From Burkholderiales bacterium (lineage in GTDB: Bacteria > Pseudomonadota > Gammaproteobacteria > Burkholderiales > Usitatibacteraceae), in contig JANYBL010000058.1 in NCBI GenBank assembly GCA_025360815.1, positions 1-64,000 of the forward strand: 64,000 nt of DNA. Direction: 5' to 3'. A program made the position numbers and the translations under genes. The notes under the pieces are model-generated. The model was not told the origin of the DNA and did no database searches. It worked only from the letters and a program-made list of their open reading frames with translations. Positions 21,620-31,626 of the stretch are shown one piece after another. Each line of letters begins with the position of its first letter. Position 1 is the first letter of the stretch.

Positions 21620-24226
21620 TCAATTGCTATTGCCGGGTTTTAGTTTCAAGCCTCGCAGCCGTAGGGCGTTGGTGATCACCGAGGCGGAACTTAGGCTCAT
21701 TGCCAGTGCCGCTATCATGGGTGATAGCAACCAGCCCGTAAACGGATAAAGCGCGCCAGCCGCCAACGGCACGCCAAGCGCGTTGTAGAAAAACGCGAAG
21801 GCGAGATTTTGTTTCATGTTACGAATCGTTTCAACCGACAATTCACGGGCGCGTGCGATCCCGTTCAAATCGCCTCTTACCAACGTCACTTGGGCGCTAT
21901 TCATCGCCACGTCAGTGCCGGTGCCCATCGCCACGCCAATATCGGCTTTGGCCAACGCGGGCGCGTCGTTGATGCCGTCACCCGCCATCGCGACAATCCG
22001 GCCTTCTTTTTGCAATCGCTCAACCAGCGCCAATTTGTCGGCCGGCTTTACTTCGCCATAAAACTCTACGATGCCTAATATTGCGGCAACCGCCTGCGCC
22101 GTTATAAGCCCATCACCGGTCGCCATCATGACGCGAATGCCGGCCGCTTTTAACCCTGCCAATGCTTCTGGTGTGCTGGTTTTGATCGGGTCAGAAACCG
22201 CCAAGATGCCCGCCAGTCGGCCATCTACTGCCAAATACATCACGCTGGCGCCGGTGGCTCGCAGCGCATCAGCCTTGGTCGTAAGATCGCTGATGTTTAT
22301 GTTTTCTTGCGTCATTAACGCGGTATTGCCGAGCGCATATTTCTTGCCGTTGATCGTGCCATGAACACCAATACCGGTACTGGATTCAAACTGTGCGGGT
22401 TTATCCAACACAAGTTTTTGTTCACGCGCGGCGGCAACAATGGCGTCGGCTAACGGATGTTCGCTGCCTTGATCGAGACTCGCACTTAGACGTAATACTT
22501 CTTCAGGGGTAAATCCAGCTGCCGCGATGGCCTGCTCAAAGACCGGCTTCCCTTGAGTTAGGGTGCCGGTTTTATCAACAATCAAGGTATCAATTTTGCG
22601 AAAATTTTCGATCGCTGCGGCATCGCGAAATAAAATTCCTTGCGTGGCCGCTTTGCCCGTCGCCACCATAATCGACATTGGTGTTGCCAACCCCAACGCG
22701 CACGGGCAGGCGATGATGAGCACCGCCACCGCGTTAATTAAGCCATATACCCAGCTCGGAGAAGGGCCAAAAAATCCCCAGACGAGAAAGGTCAAGATCG
22801 CCAGACTTACGACACTGACCACGAAATAACTGGAAACAGTATCCGCCATTCGTTGCATTGGTGCTTTTGAGCGCTGCGCCTGTGCCACCATCTGCACAAT
22901 TTGCGCGAGCATCGTGGCGCTGCCCACTTTGTCCGCCCGCATCACTAGGCTGCCATTGCTGTTCAGTGTTGCGCCAATCAGTTTGTCGCCCGCGCGCTTG
23001 GTTACCGGAATCGGCTCACCGGTCAGCATCGATTCATCCACCGCCGAGCTGCCCTCGGTGACCACGCCGTCCACCGGAATTTTTTCGCCTGGCCGCACCC
23101 GTAAGCTGTCGCCAATGTGCACATTGACTAACGGCACATCTTCCTCGCTGCCGCCGGCTTTGATGCGTCGCGCCGTTTTGGGCGCTAATTTAAGCAATGA
23201 TTTAATCGCTGCTGAAGTCTGTGAGCGGGCTTTTAGTTCCAACATTTGGCCAAGAAGAGTCAGAGAAATGATTACGGCTGCGGCTTCAAAATAAACGCTA
23301 ACGCGTCCGTTCATTGAAAACGAGATTGGAAAAAATTGAGGTGCAATGGTCGCGATCACGCTGTAAATAAACGCAGCACCGGTACCCATGCCGATGAGCG
23401 TAAACATGTTCGGGCTCCGATTGATGAACGACTGCACGCAGCGCACAAAGAAAGGATAGCCCGCCCACAGAACGACCGGTAACGAGAAAGCAAATTCAAT
23501 CCAGTTTTGGCTTTGCGCGACACGACCAAATGGCTTGAATTGATGGCCGAACATGGCGAGTGAAAACACAATCAGTGTGAATGGTAGCGTCCACCAGAAC
23601 CGCCGCCGAAAATCCGTTAACTCATGGTTTTCATCATCATCCAAGCTCGGCATTTCAGGTTCTAAGGCCATGCCACATTTGGGGCAACTACCGGAATGAT
23701 CTTGGCGGATTTCGGGATGCATAGGGCAGGTGAATATAGCCCCAAACGCTAGCACTGGCGCGGGGTTTTTATTTTTTTCTGGATGTAAATAATGCGCCGG
23801 ATCGGCCTTAAATTTATCCACGCAACGCGGGCTGCAAAAGTAATAAGTCGTGCCGTCGTGGCTGGCAGATTTATCGGGGTTGGTCGCTGCCTTCATGCCG
23901 CAGACGGGATCGATATTTGGTTTATCAACCGTTTTCACACTCAGTCCCCGGTCAGGCTCGTTAGCAGTCGTTCCGCAGCAAGTGCCGTTGGGTGATTTAG
24001 CGGTGGAACCCGCCAATAATTTTGCGGGCGGCTTATCGGTTGAATCAGCAGGTGAGCAGCACGACATTTTGCCGCCCGCGCCGGGTTTTTCCCCTTGCGC
24101 AGCGTCGGGCTTCGCTGCCGAGCCGCAGCCCGGACCGCCGACGCTGTTAGTTTCCGGCGGCGATGCCACTGCTTGAATCACATCTTGAACGTTACTGCTT
24201 GCGTTCGAAATCTCACGTTCAGTCAT
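21620..24226 (-). CDS. copper-translocating P1B-type ATPase with YHS and heavy-metal-binding N-terminal domains
   Basis: IDPVCGMK...[16 protein letters not shown] (YHS), [68 protein letters not shown]. Confidence 0.95.
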   Translation of the reverse strand: MTEREISNASSNVQDVIQAVASPPETNSVGGPGCGSAAKPDAAQGEKPGAGGKMSCCSPADSTDKPPAKLLAGSTAKSPNGTCCGTTANEPDRGLSVKTVDKPNIDPVCGMKAATNPDKSASHDGTTYYFCSPRCVDKFKADPAHYLHPEKNKNPAPVLAFGAIFTCPMHPEIRQDHSGSCPKCGMALEPEMPSLDDDENHELTDFRRRFWWTLPFTLIVFSLAMFGHQFKPFGRVAQSQNWIEFAFSLPVVLWAGYPFFVRCVQSFINRSPNMFTLIGMGTGAAFIYSVIATIAPQFFPISFSMNGRVSVYFEAAAVIISLTLLGQMLELKARSQTSAAIKSLLKLAPKTARRIKAGGSEEDVPLVNVHIGDSLRVRPGEKIPVDGVVTEGSSAVDESMLTGEPIPVTKRAGDKLIGATLNSNGSLVMRADKVGSATMLAQIVQMVAQAQRSKAPMQRMADTVSSYFVVSVVSLAILTFLVWGFFGPSPSWVYGLINAVAVLIIACPCALGLATPMSIMVATGKAATQGILFRDAAAIENFRKIDTLIVDKTGTLTQGKPVFEQAIAAAGFTPEEVLRLSASLDQGSEHPLADAIVAAAREQKLVLDKPAQFESSTGIGVHGTINGKKYALGNTALMTQENINISDLTTKADALRATGASVMYLAVDGRLAGILAVSDPIKTSTPEALAGLKAAGIRVMMATGDGLITAQAVAAILGIVEFYGEVKPADKLALVERLQKEGRIVAMAGDGINDAPALAKADIGVAMGTGTDVAMNSAQVTLVRGDLNGIARARELSVETIRNMKQNLAFAFFYNALGVPLAAGALYPFTGWLLSPMIAALAMSLSSASVITNALRLRGLKLKPGNSN

Positions 24227-24270
24227 GATGAACCTCCATTGGTTTGATTGCCAGAATAAAAGAAATAGGA

Positions 24271-24299
24271 TTAACGCCGTACTAGCCCCCCCGCGTCAA
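24271..24299 (-). promoter_or_regulatory. candidate MerR-family operator/promoter for the copper ATPase gene
   Basis: Minus strand TTGACG-N19-TTAATC (long spacer typical of MerR promoters) overlapping imperfect dyad TTAACGC-N15-GCGTCAA. Confidence 0.45.
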
Positions 24300-24430
24300 G
24301 TGCTATGTTGACGTCCCTGCTGCCGTTTTTGTGGGCATTATCGCCATAGCAGATCAATCGATATGCCGGGGTCCCGCAACACCAAGATTCTGATCGCATC
24401 CGCCGCCTATATTTTTAATGAGGTTTTCTG

Positions 24431-24587
24431 ATGAGCGATTCACTTCTTACTATCGGGCACCTTGCCCGAGCTGCCAATGTGGATATCGAGACCGTCCGTT
24501 ATTATCAGCGAAGAGCGTTACTGCCACCGTCCGGTGTGATGCGGGGCGCATTTCGTTACTACTCCGCGCAGCTCGTTGATCGCATCC
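24431..24587 (+). pseudogene. merR-family regulator, 3'-truncated after the N-terminal HTH
   Basis: MSDSLLTIGHLARAANVDIETVRYYQRRALLPPSGVMRGAFRYYSAQLVDRI then runs into the Tn21-type IR; no dimerisation helix or metal-binding loop. Confidence 0.85.
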
Positions 24588-24625
24588 GGGGTCGTCTCAG
24601 AAAACGGAAAATAAAGCACGCTAAG
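24588..24625 (+). mobile_element. solitary 38-bp Tn21-subgroup (Tn3 family) terminal inverted repeat
   Basis: GGGGTCGTCTCAGAAAACGGAAAATAAAGCACGCTAAG, recognised from memory as a Tn21-type IR; GGGG outer end faces merR, so the element interior lies to the right. Confidence 0.88.
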
Positions 24626-24647
24626 GCGCGACATCGCGCCCAGCCAG

Positions 24648-24998
24648 TCATTTGACGGGCTGCACGTCCGTCACCATCAGTTTGCCGTTGTCGCTGATGG
24701 CCCGAAACTTCACCTTGTCGCCAGGCTGCACCTTGTCGAGCAAGCATTTGTCCTTGACCGTGAACACCATCGTCATGCCGGGCATGTCGAGGTTCTTGAT
24801 GTCGCCGTGCTTGAGGGTGATTTTCCCGGCGTCTTTGTCGATCTTCTTGACTTCGCCGTCGGTCATGTCGGCCGGGTTGTTTGCAGCCTGCGCAGCAGTT
24901 TGGGTATCGGTAGCGGCGGACTGTGCAGCAGCACTCAAAGGAAGGCCAGCAGCTGTCAAAAGGCTGATGGTCAATGTGATAACGGGAATGGTTTTCAT
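24648..24998 (-). CDS. periplasmic copper-binding CusF-like protein
   Basis: signal peptide; GEVKKIDKDAGKITLKHGDIKNLDMPGMTMVFTVKDKCLLDKVQPGDKVKF. Confidence 0.92.
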   Translation of the reverse strand: MKTIPVITLTISLLTAAGLPLSAAAQSAATDTQTAAQAANNPADMTDGEVKKIDKDAGKITLKHGDIKNLDMPGMTMVFTVKDKCLLDKVQPGDKVKFRAISDNGKLMVTDVQPVK

Positions 24999-25076
24999 AA
25001 CGTCCTCTTTCGGTTGAATTTGAGCGGCTCATCCAAAATTGGTGGGCCACCCGATTGATGCAATGGGGTTGATAGT

Positions 25077-25610
25077 TCAGTGCTGATGGTCAGTGTGGCC
25101 GTCCATCGGCTTGGCGTCATGGCCGCTCATCTTCTTGCCCATGACCATCACCGCGCCCTTCATTCCGGCGTCGTAGTGACCGGGCTGCAAACAGGCGAAG
25201 TCGATCTTTCCCGCCTTGCTGAACTGCCAAATTACTTCGCCGGTCTGGCCAGGCGCGACCGTCACCATGTTCGGGTCGGAATGCTCCATCTCCGGGAACT
25301 TCTTCATCACTTCATAGTGTTCTTTAAGCGCCGCAGCCGTGCCCAGCACGAATTCGTGCTTGACCTTGCCGGCGTTTTTGACCACAAAGCGGATCGTCTC
25401 GCCCTGTTTGGCCTGGATATTAGCCGGGGTGAAGCGCATGGTGTCGCTCATGTCAATGTTGACGGTGCGCGTCACCTTGGCGGCGTCGCCTGCGGTGCCG
25501 ATGGCCTGGGTGTCATTGCCGTGGCCTTCGTGTTTGTCATGGGCGCTCGCCCAGCCGCTGGCGGCCAGCATGGCGCAGAGTGTGAGGGTGCGGAGGGTGT
25601 TGGATTTCAT
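25077..25610 (-). CDS. cupredoxin/plastocyanin-like copper protein
   Basis: signal peptide, MRFTPANIQAKQGETIRFVVKNAGKVKHEFVLG, FACLQPGHYDAGMKGAVMV. Confidence 0.92.
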   Translation of the reverse strand: MKSNTLRTLTLCAMLAASGWASAHDKHEGHGNDTQAIGTAGDAAKVTRTVNIDMSDTMRFTPANIQAKQGETIRFVVKNAGKVKHEFVLGTAAALKEHYEVMKKFPEMEHSDPNMVTVAPGQTGEVIWQFSKAGKIDFACLQPGHYDAGMKGAVMVMGKKMSGHDAKPMDGHTDHQH

Positions 25611-25654
25611 GGTCTGTCCTTTCGTTGGATGGTTGAATGGGTGAGTGAGTTGTT

Positions 25655-27079
25655 TCAGTGATCGGAATGGCCGACCGGCTTGCGCACCTGCACCTGGACA
25701 GGTGGCGCGTTGCGTTGGGCACGCGGCATGGTCTGCCCGCCTTCCGACTGGAAGCGAGCAGGTTCAGAGACCGGCCCTGTGTATTCAAAGGCCGTCGTGC
25801 CTGGCGGCTGTTTGTACCAGCCTGGATCTTTGTAGTCGCCCGATTTTTGCTCGCGCCGAACTTTCAGCACTGAAAACATGCCACCCATCGCAACGGACTC
25901 AAATGGCCCCTCGCCGGTCATCATGGGCGCGGTGTTATCGGGCATCGGCATTTCCATTTCGGTCATATCCGACATCCCGCGCTCGCCCATTACCATGTAG
26001 TCCGGCACCAGCGAGGTGATTTGCTTGGCTACACCCCGATGATCGACCCCGATCATGGTGGGCACGTTATGGCCCATTGCGTTCATGGTGTGATGTGCTT
26101 TATGGCAATGAAATGCCCAGTCGCCTTCTTCGGTGGCGACGAATTCGAGCTGGCGCATTTGCCCAACCGCGACGTCCGTGGTCACTTCCGGCCAGCGTGC
26201 CGATTTGGGCACCGCCCCGCCGTCAGTGCCGGTGACCATAAATTCATGGCCGTGTAAATGGATGGGATGATTAGTCATCGTGAGATTGCCGATACGAATC
26301 CGCACTTTGTCATTTTGCCGTACCACCAGCGGATCAATGCCGGGAAAAATGCGGCTGTTCCACGACCATAAATTGAAATCAAGCATGGTCATGATTTTCG
26401 GGGTGTACGCGCCCGGATCAACATCGTAAGCGTTGAGCAAAAACACAAAATCACGATCCACTTCCTCAATCAATGGATGCTTATTTTTAGGATGCGTGAC
26501 CCAAAAACCCATCATGCCCATCGCCATTTGGGTCATCTCGTCCGCATGCGGGTGATACATGAATGTGCCGGGACGCCGAGCGATGAATTCGTAGACAAAG
26601 GTTTTGCCTGGTTGAATTGCGGGCTGGTTTAAGCCCGTCACACCATCCATGCCGTTGGGTACCCGCTGCCCGTGCCAGTGAACCGAGGTGTGTTCGGGCA
26701 ATTTATTGGTGACAAACACTCTGACCCGATCACCTTCCACCACTTCAATCGTGGGTCCAGGCGATTGCCCGTTATAGCCCCACAAATGCGCGGTGAAGCC
26801 TTCACACATTTCACGCACTACCGGCTCGGCCACCAGATGAAATTCTTTTACGCCGCTGTTCATTCGCCACGGCAGTGTCCAGCCATTTAGGGTGACCACC
26901 GGGTTGTAGTGGCGGCCATTCGCTGGCAGGAGCGGGGGCATGGTGTCCGATTTGGTTTGCAGCACAGGTTCAGGCAGCGCCGCCAACGCGACGCGGCTCA
27001 CCGATGTTGCCGCGACGGCACCGACAGCGGCAGCACCCGCTACACCGGCGTTCTTAAAAAAGCTTCTTCTGGAAATCAT
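25655..27079 (-). CDS. multicopper oxidase (copper-resistance type)
   Basis: Tat signal MISRRSFFKNAGVAG; VHWHGQRVPNGMDG, GTFMYHPHADEMTQMAMGMMG, NHPIHLHGHEF, WAFHCHKAHHTMNAMGH. Confidence 0.95.
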   Translation of the reverse strand: MISRRSFFKNAGVAGAAAVGAVAATSVSRVALAALPEPVLQTKSDTMPPLLPANGRHYNPVVTLNGWTLPWRMNSGVKEFHLVAEPVVREMCEGFTAHLWGYNGQSPGPTIEVVEGDRVRVFVTNKLPEHTSVHWHGQRVPNGMDGVTGLNQPAIQPGKTFVYEFIARRPGTFMYHPHADEMTQMAMGMMGFWVTHPKNKHPLIEEVDRDFVFLLNAYDVDPGAYTPKIMTMLDFNLWSWNSRIFPGIDPLVVRQNDKVRIRIGNLTMTNHPIHLHGHEFMVTGTDGGAVPKSARWPEVTTDVAVGQMRQLEFVATEEGDWAFHCHKAHHTMNAMGHNVPTMIGVDHRGVAKQITSLVPDYMVMGERGMSDMTEMEMPMPDNTAPMMTGEGPFESVAMGGMFSVLKVRREQKSGDYKDPGWYKQPPGTTAFEYTGPVSEPARFQSEGGQTMPRAQRNAPPVQVQVRKPVGHSDH

Positions 27080-27103
27080 GTGTATATCCTTTTTATATCT
27101 GTG

Positions 27104-28528
27104 TTAATGACCAGCGGGAGCGTCACTGGTTGGCATCGCACTGGAATTCATTTGGGTCACGTACGGTTTGCCGATCATCGCCATATCAAGGTCCTCCTTG
27201 GCGAGCCAAAAATCACGCAGGGCTTCGATATAACCGTTCACGCTCGTGATCTGGGCGCGTGCGTCAGCGAGCAGATCAAAGACGCCAATGAGCATGCCGT
27301 TGTAGCGCAACAGGTTTTCATCGGCGATGCGTTTACGAATCGGTACGATTTCATCGCGATAGTGTTTGGCGATATCGTAGGTCAATCGGTAGCTTTGGTA
27401 GGTTTGGCGGACTTCTGACCGGGCGTTAATCGCCACTTCAGCCGTGCGGTTAACCGACTGCATGTAAAGCGATTCCGCTTTGACTACTTTGGTGGTGCCC
27501 CAATCAAAAATTGGAATCTCCAAGCTCACCTCAAACCCTTTTTTATACGGATCCGATTTGGCACCCTCCAGTACACGCGTGGGACCGATTTCGAGCACAT
27601 TGATAAAGCGGGTGGCCTTCGACAGGCCGAGGTTCTTGGCAAGTGATTCAGTGCCCAATTTCATGGCTTGCACATCTAAACGCTGCGCCATGGCGATTTG
27701 TTCGACATTGGGCAGATCGTCCACCGCTGTTGGCAGATCCGGTAAGCGGTCCGGTAATTTGTACTGAATTTCCTCGCCCCATAGCCCAAGCAAACGCGAC
27801 AATTTCTCACGCGTGCTGCTCTGGTTCTGCGTGGCGCGTGCGTGATTCAGCGCTGCATCAGCATAGAAGCCCTGCTCTCGTGCCTGCGAGAGCTTATTGA
27901 AATTACCAACGCTAACCATTCGCCGCGCTAATTCAGCGCTGGATTCTGCGACAGTCTTGACCTTGGCCATGTAGCGCACCGATTCCTCCGCCGCCAGCGC
28001 GAGGATGTAGGCTTTTCGGGTTTCCGATGCTAGCCGTAGTACCTCCATCGTCACCATGCGCTGCGTTTGTGCAAAGCTTCGCTGGGATAGTTCTGTTTTC
28101 AACGGAATCGTGAGAATAGATAGCAAATTGAACGTTAGTGTTTGCTCGATCGTAAACTGATCGCGAATGCTCGCCTGCCGCCACGTAAAGTGTGGATTGG
28201 GCAAGCGCCCAGCAGCCACTAAATCTGCTTCAGAAATCCCTAATTCGTCAAACGAGGCTTGCAGACCGCGATTATTGATCACGGCGATTTGCACCGCGTC
28301 GTCAATTGTTAACGATTTTTGCAACAGTTCGCCCACGCGCTTGGAAACAATTTCGCGGTCGGCATCGCTGCGTGACCATTTAAGGTCGTAGCCAGTGCGG
28401 GCTTTAGTGGTTTGCGCAACGGCCGCCAACCCGCCATCTTGCGTGAATGAGGCGCAGCCGCCGAGTGCCAATAAAACAAACGCTGCAGCCAATCGTTGGT
28501 GCTTGAAACGAGAGGGGACGTCCATCAT
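27104..28528 (-). CDS. TolC-like outer membrane efflux protein
   Basis: lipoprotein-like LLALGGCAS, LTIDDAVQIAVINNRGLQASFDELGISEADLVAAGRLPNPHF; stop overlaps the upstream gene region. Confidence 0.9.
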   Translation of the reverse strand: MMDVPSRFKHQRLAAAFVLLALGGCASFTQDGGLAAVAQTTKARTGYDLKWSRSDADREIVSKRVGELLQKSLTIDDAVQIAVINNRGLQASFDELGISEADLVAAGRLPNPHFTWRQASIRDQFTIEQTLTFNLLSILTIPLKTELSQRSFAQTQRMVTMEVLRLASETRKAYILALAAEESVRYMAKVKTVAESSAELARRMVSVGNFNKLSQAREQGFYADAALNHARATQNQSSTREKLSRLLGLWGEEIQYKLPDRLPDLPTAVDDLPNVEQIAMAQRLDVQAMKLGTESLAKNLGLSKATRFINVLEIGPTRVLEGAKSDPYKKGFEVSLEIPIFDWGTTKVVKAESLYMQSVNRTAEVAINARSEVRQTYQSYRLTYDIAKHYRDEIVPIRKRIADENLLRYNGMLIGVFDLLADARAQITSVNGYIEALRDFWLAKEDLDMAMIGKPYVTQMNSSAMPTSDAPAGH

Positions 28529-28959
28529 TTTTTCGCCTCAGGCGGATGTTGTCCCGCCTGTTTTGCTTCGGTTGGTGGTGTCGCTAAAGCCGAGCTTGGC
28601 GCTCCGGGTGATGGCTGAGAAACCAGTACTGGTGCGGCGTTTGGGGCAGTCTGGGTTCGTGAGGGGCTTGCCGTAACCGATGGAGCCGCTGCCTCGCGCG
28701 CATACGCGCGCCAGCCGCCGACTTTGCCCACCTCATCATTCGCCGCTTTCCACGGTTTGCGCTTGTCTTCGCCCAGCAGGTGGTAGTCGGAAAATGGCGA
28801 CTTGTAGAGAGCGGGCGTGGAGGGCGCTTGCGCGCTGGTTGCGTCCTTCGCGCTGCCCTCATTGCGCTCTGCAGATGCCGATAGTTCGCTCGAGCCAGAT
28901 GACACTAAGGCGATAAAGGTTGCCACGTAAGTTGTTGCGTTTTTTGGTATGAATTGCAT
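28525..28959 (-). CDS. hypothetical protein of copper-resistance operons
   Basis: YKSPFSDYHLLGEDKRKPWKAANDEVGKVGGWRAYAREA; overlaps the TolC-like gene start; ATG at 28959 (MQFIPKN). Confidence 0.7.
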   Translation of the reverse strand: MQFIPKNATTYVATFIALVSSGSSELSASAERNEGSAKDATSAQAPSTPALYKSPFSDYHLLGEDKRKPWKAANDEVGKVGGWRAYAREAAAPSVTASPSRTQTAPNAAPVLVSQPSPGAPSSALATPPTEAKQAGQHPPEAKK

Positions 28960-29062
28960 ATTGATCCTCGCTTCGTAAATTGACATAACGAAAAGCGGAG
29001 GATGCCATAACCCATACAATGGTGACACGCGATGGCGTCACAACGCGCGCCGCATTGCATAA

Positions 29063-29554
29063 TTAGTCAGGCAAGAACCCCCGCCGATAAGCGAGGGCGG
29101 TGCGCGGCGGCGGGGCGAGAAGGTCCGGGATATAGGAGGGGTAGAGTGGCGGTGGCGTTAACGCAAAAACATTGGTCGGCGAAACGCTCGGCATGACTGG
29201 CATCGCCTGCATGGCTAACGCGCCAGCTAAATGGCAGAGAACACAGTGGGTACACGGCTTGCCAGCCGGCAGCTTTTTTCCGACGGCATTGCCATGGCAG
29301 GGCATCAGCAAAAGATCAATCTCGTTAGCGCTTGTTGTATCGCTGACTTTGGTCAGCCCGTTAGCGCCAAAAGTTGGCCCGGAAAATCCGTCGGATATCG
29401 TTTTAGTGAAACCACTGACATCCAGCGGAGTAACACGATCGGAAGTCCCGGCAATACCCGACATCCCCGTAATGGGCATAACGGCCGCAATCACGCCGGC
29501 AACGGGTAGCCAAAGGATCATCCATGCTAAAAGTAACTGACGCGATAACTTCAT
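29063..29554 (-). CDS. DUF2946-like Cys/His-containing secreted protein
   Basis: signal segment, KPCTHCVLCHLAGALAM, C-terminal PPPRTALAYRRGFLPD; first gene of the copper cluster. Confidence 0.6.
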   Translation of the reverse strand: MKLSRQLLLAWMILWLPVAGVIAAVMPITGMSGIAGTSDRVTPLDVSGFTKTISDGFSGPTFGANGLTKVSDTTSANEIDLLLMPCHGNAVGKKLPAGKPCTHCVLCHLAGALAMQAMPVMPSVSPTNVFALTPPPLYPSYIPDLLAPPPRTALAYRRGFLPD

Positions 29555-30260
29555 GAATTTGAGACGAGCTTATGCTTAATTGGTTCAAATGATTAGTGTA
29601 GCGCGTGTCAGGTTAAAAATACTGCCAAAATTATTGCCTATTGGGGGCGCTTGAGCCGGTTCTCTGCTGCGACTTCAGGAAAAAATGGGCCTAGGCAGGT
29701 CAGTTTAGCGCCTGAATCTTGGCACACGGCCTCCAAATCAACCTGCACGGATTTTACGCGTATTCAATTTTTTGTTAAGTACGCTTGCAACAAAAAAGCC
29801 GCAGGGCAAAGTGCCCGATCGACCGATGATGGAGAAATGCTGCGGTCGCTATTTGGCACGAGCTTGCAACGGCTGGCACCGGCAAAAAACGGCGATGGAC
29901 CAGTCGCATCACCGCAAGCCAGCCCGGCACGTTACGCAGCCTATGCGGTCAATCGGGCGCGTTCTACCACGGGCCCGTCAGGAGGGAGGAGGGCTAGCGC
30001 ACAGCAAACCGGGTTGCGAAATTGCCCGTCGTTAAAACGAATGGTCGTCGTTCTGCGGCTGTGGGGGTAACCGGCTAAGTCTTGAGTAGCCCGAGTTTGT
30101 TTGTAGGCGCAAGCTGACACAAACCTCCACCAACACCCGACATTAAGCCCATCGCCAAAAAACTAATATTGCTCGGTGGATGCTACCTTCATTTTTTGTT
30201 TACGGGAAACCGATTTTTTCGGCCTCAATCATTGCTTCAGTCATAACCGCCGCTGCAGCA

Positions 30261-30296
30261 TTCGTTGCAGCCTCCGTTGCAGCCTTCGTTGCAGCC
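30261..30296. repeat. 3 x 12-bp tandem repeat
   Basis: TTCGTTGCAGCC / TCCGTTGCAGCC / TTCGTTGCAGCC. Confidence 0.85.
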
Positions 30297-30373
30297 TTTA
30301 GCGCAACGAATGATAACCGCCAAATAAATCCGATGAAAAGCATTTTGACCAACACTATTTTAGGAGATTCGCC

Positions 30374-30604
30374 ATGAATTGGGACACCATCGAAGGTAAT
30401 TGGAATCAATTAAAAGGCAATGTGAAACAGCAGTGGGGCAAGCTTACCGATGACCAAATTGAGGTTATTGCTGGTAAGCGCGACCACCTCGCGGGCAAAA
30501 TTCAAGAGCAATACGGCATCACTAAAGATGAAGTCGAAAAGCAAATAACTGCGTTTCAAAAGCGCCACGCTGACGTCATCAACGCTTTTTCGATTAAAAA
30601 ATAA
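30374..30604 (+). CDS. CsbD family stress protein
   Basis: MNWDTIEGNWNQLKGNVKQQWGKLTDDQIEVIAGKRDHLAGKIQEQYGITKDEVEKQI; SD AGGAG upstream. Confidence 0.96.
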   Translation: MNWDTIEGNWNQLKGNVKQQWGKLTDDQIEVIAGKRDHLAGKIQEQYGITKDEVEKQITAFQKRHADVINAFSIKK

Positions 30605-30861
30605 TTTTTGCCGATTCGTTATTGCGTCAGACTCAGCGTTTGGCGTTCAACGGATTGGCAATTTTATCTGTATTTTTTGAGCCGCTGCACCGTATCGTTG
30701 CACTATCAAAATTTGCAGCATTAGGTCGAGCGCCGCGCTGATCGTAGAGCGGTGCCGATAAAAGCACTAAAAATAGACCATCCCGCCAATGGGGCGTTTG
30801 ATTTACAAAAAATATTTTTAATTTACCAAGCCACATTACTAACATTGAATCTGGAGCCATT

Positions 30862-31410
30862 ATGAACAAGAAATTATCCCTTACCCTAGCTGTTGCCATG
30901 GCACTTTTCGCTTCAGCCAGCATCACTGCAAATGCAATGACAAAAGTTGAATACAAAGCTGAGAAAAACCAAATCTCTGTTAACTATAAATCCGCCAAAG
31001 CAGCCTGCGCAAGCATGGCTGGAAACCCCAAAGATGTATGCGTCGCTCAATCAAAAGCCGATGAAAAAGTCGCCAAGGCTGATCTTGAATCACGCTACAG
31101 TGGGAAAGAAAAAGCACAGCTTAAACTTCAAATCGCAAAAGCCGAAGCAACTTACAGCGTGTCGAAAGAAAAATGTAACGCCAGCACCGGGAACGTTAAA
31201 GACGTGTGTGTGAAAGAAGCGAAAGCGGTGGAAGTAAAGGCAAAAGAAGATGCAAAATTGTATAAAGCCGTTAAAGCCGAAACGAAAGATTCGATTGAGG
31301 CCCGCATGAATGCCGATTACAAAGTGGCCATTGAAAAATGTGATGCACTGACTGGCGACACAAAATCAGCATGTGTAAACAGCGCAAAAACTAGCTTTAA
31401 AAAGAACTAA
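30862..31410 (+). CDS. secreted Lys/Ala-rich protein with three C-x10-C repeats
   Basis: signal peptide MNKKLSLTLAVAMALFASASITANA; CASMAGNPKDVC, CNASTGNVKDVC, CDALTGDTKSAC. Confidence 0.85.
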   Translation: MNKKLSLTLAVAMALFASASITANAMTKVEYKAEKNQISVNYKSAKAACASMAGNPKDVCVAQSKADEKVAKADLESRYSGKEKAQLKLQIAKAEATYSVSKEKCNASTGNVKDVCVKEAKAVEVKAKEDAKLYKAVKAETKDSIEARMNADYKVAIEKCDALTGDTKSACVNSAKTSFKKN

Positions 31411-31626
31411 TACTCTTCTCTAAGGTCGTTCTACGGTTGTTGAATTTGAGTGAATAGCGCAGAATTGCTGTAATGTAAGAGAGGCGCGATTGGTCCATTC
31501 GGTTATTGTTTTAACAGAACCAGGCCGATCGCGTTTATTTCTAACTGGCGTTTAAAGATACTTTTTTGCGCAATTTTTGAATACCAACTTTGCACTGTGG
31601 ATTATGTTGTTGAAAATAACGTCGTC

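Noticed and set aside
29651-30070. 139-aa plus-strand ORF in an otherwise empty interval
   Set aside because: Non-ATG start, unusual composition and no recognised family; left as probable non-coding sequence.
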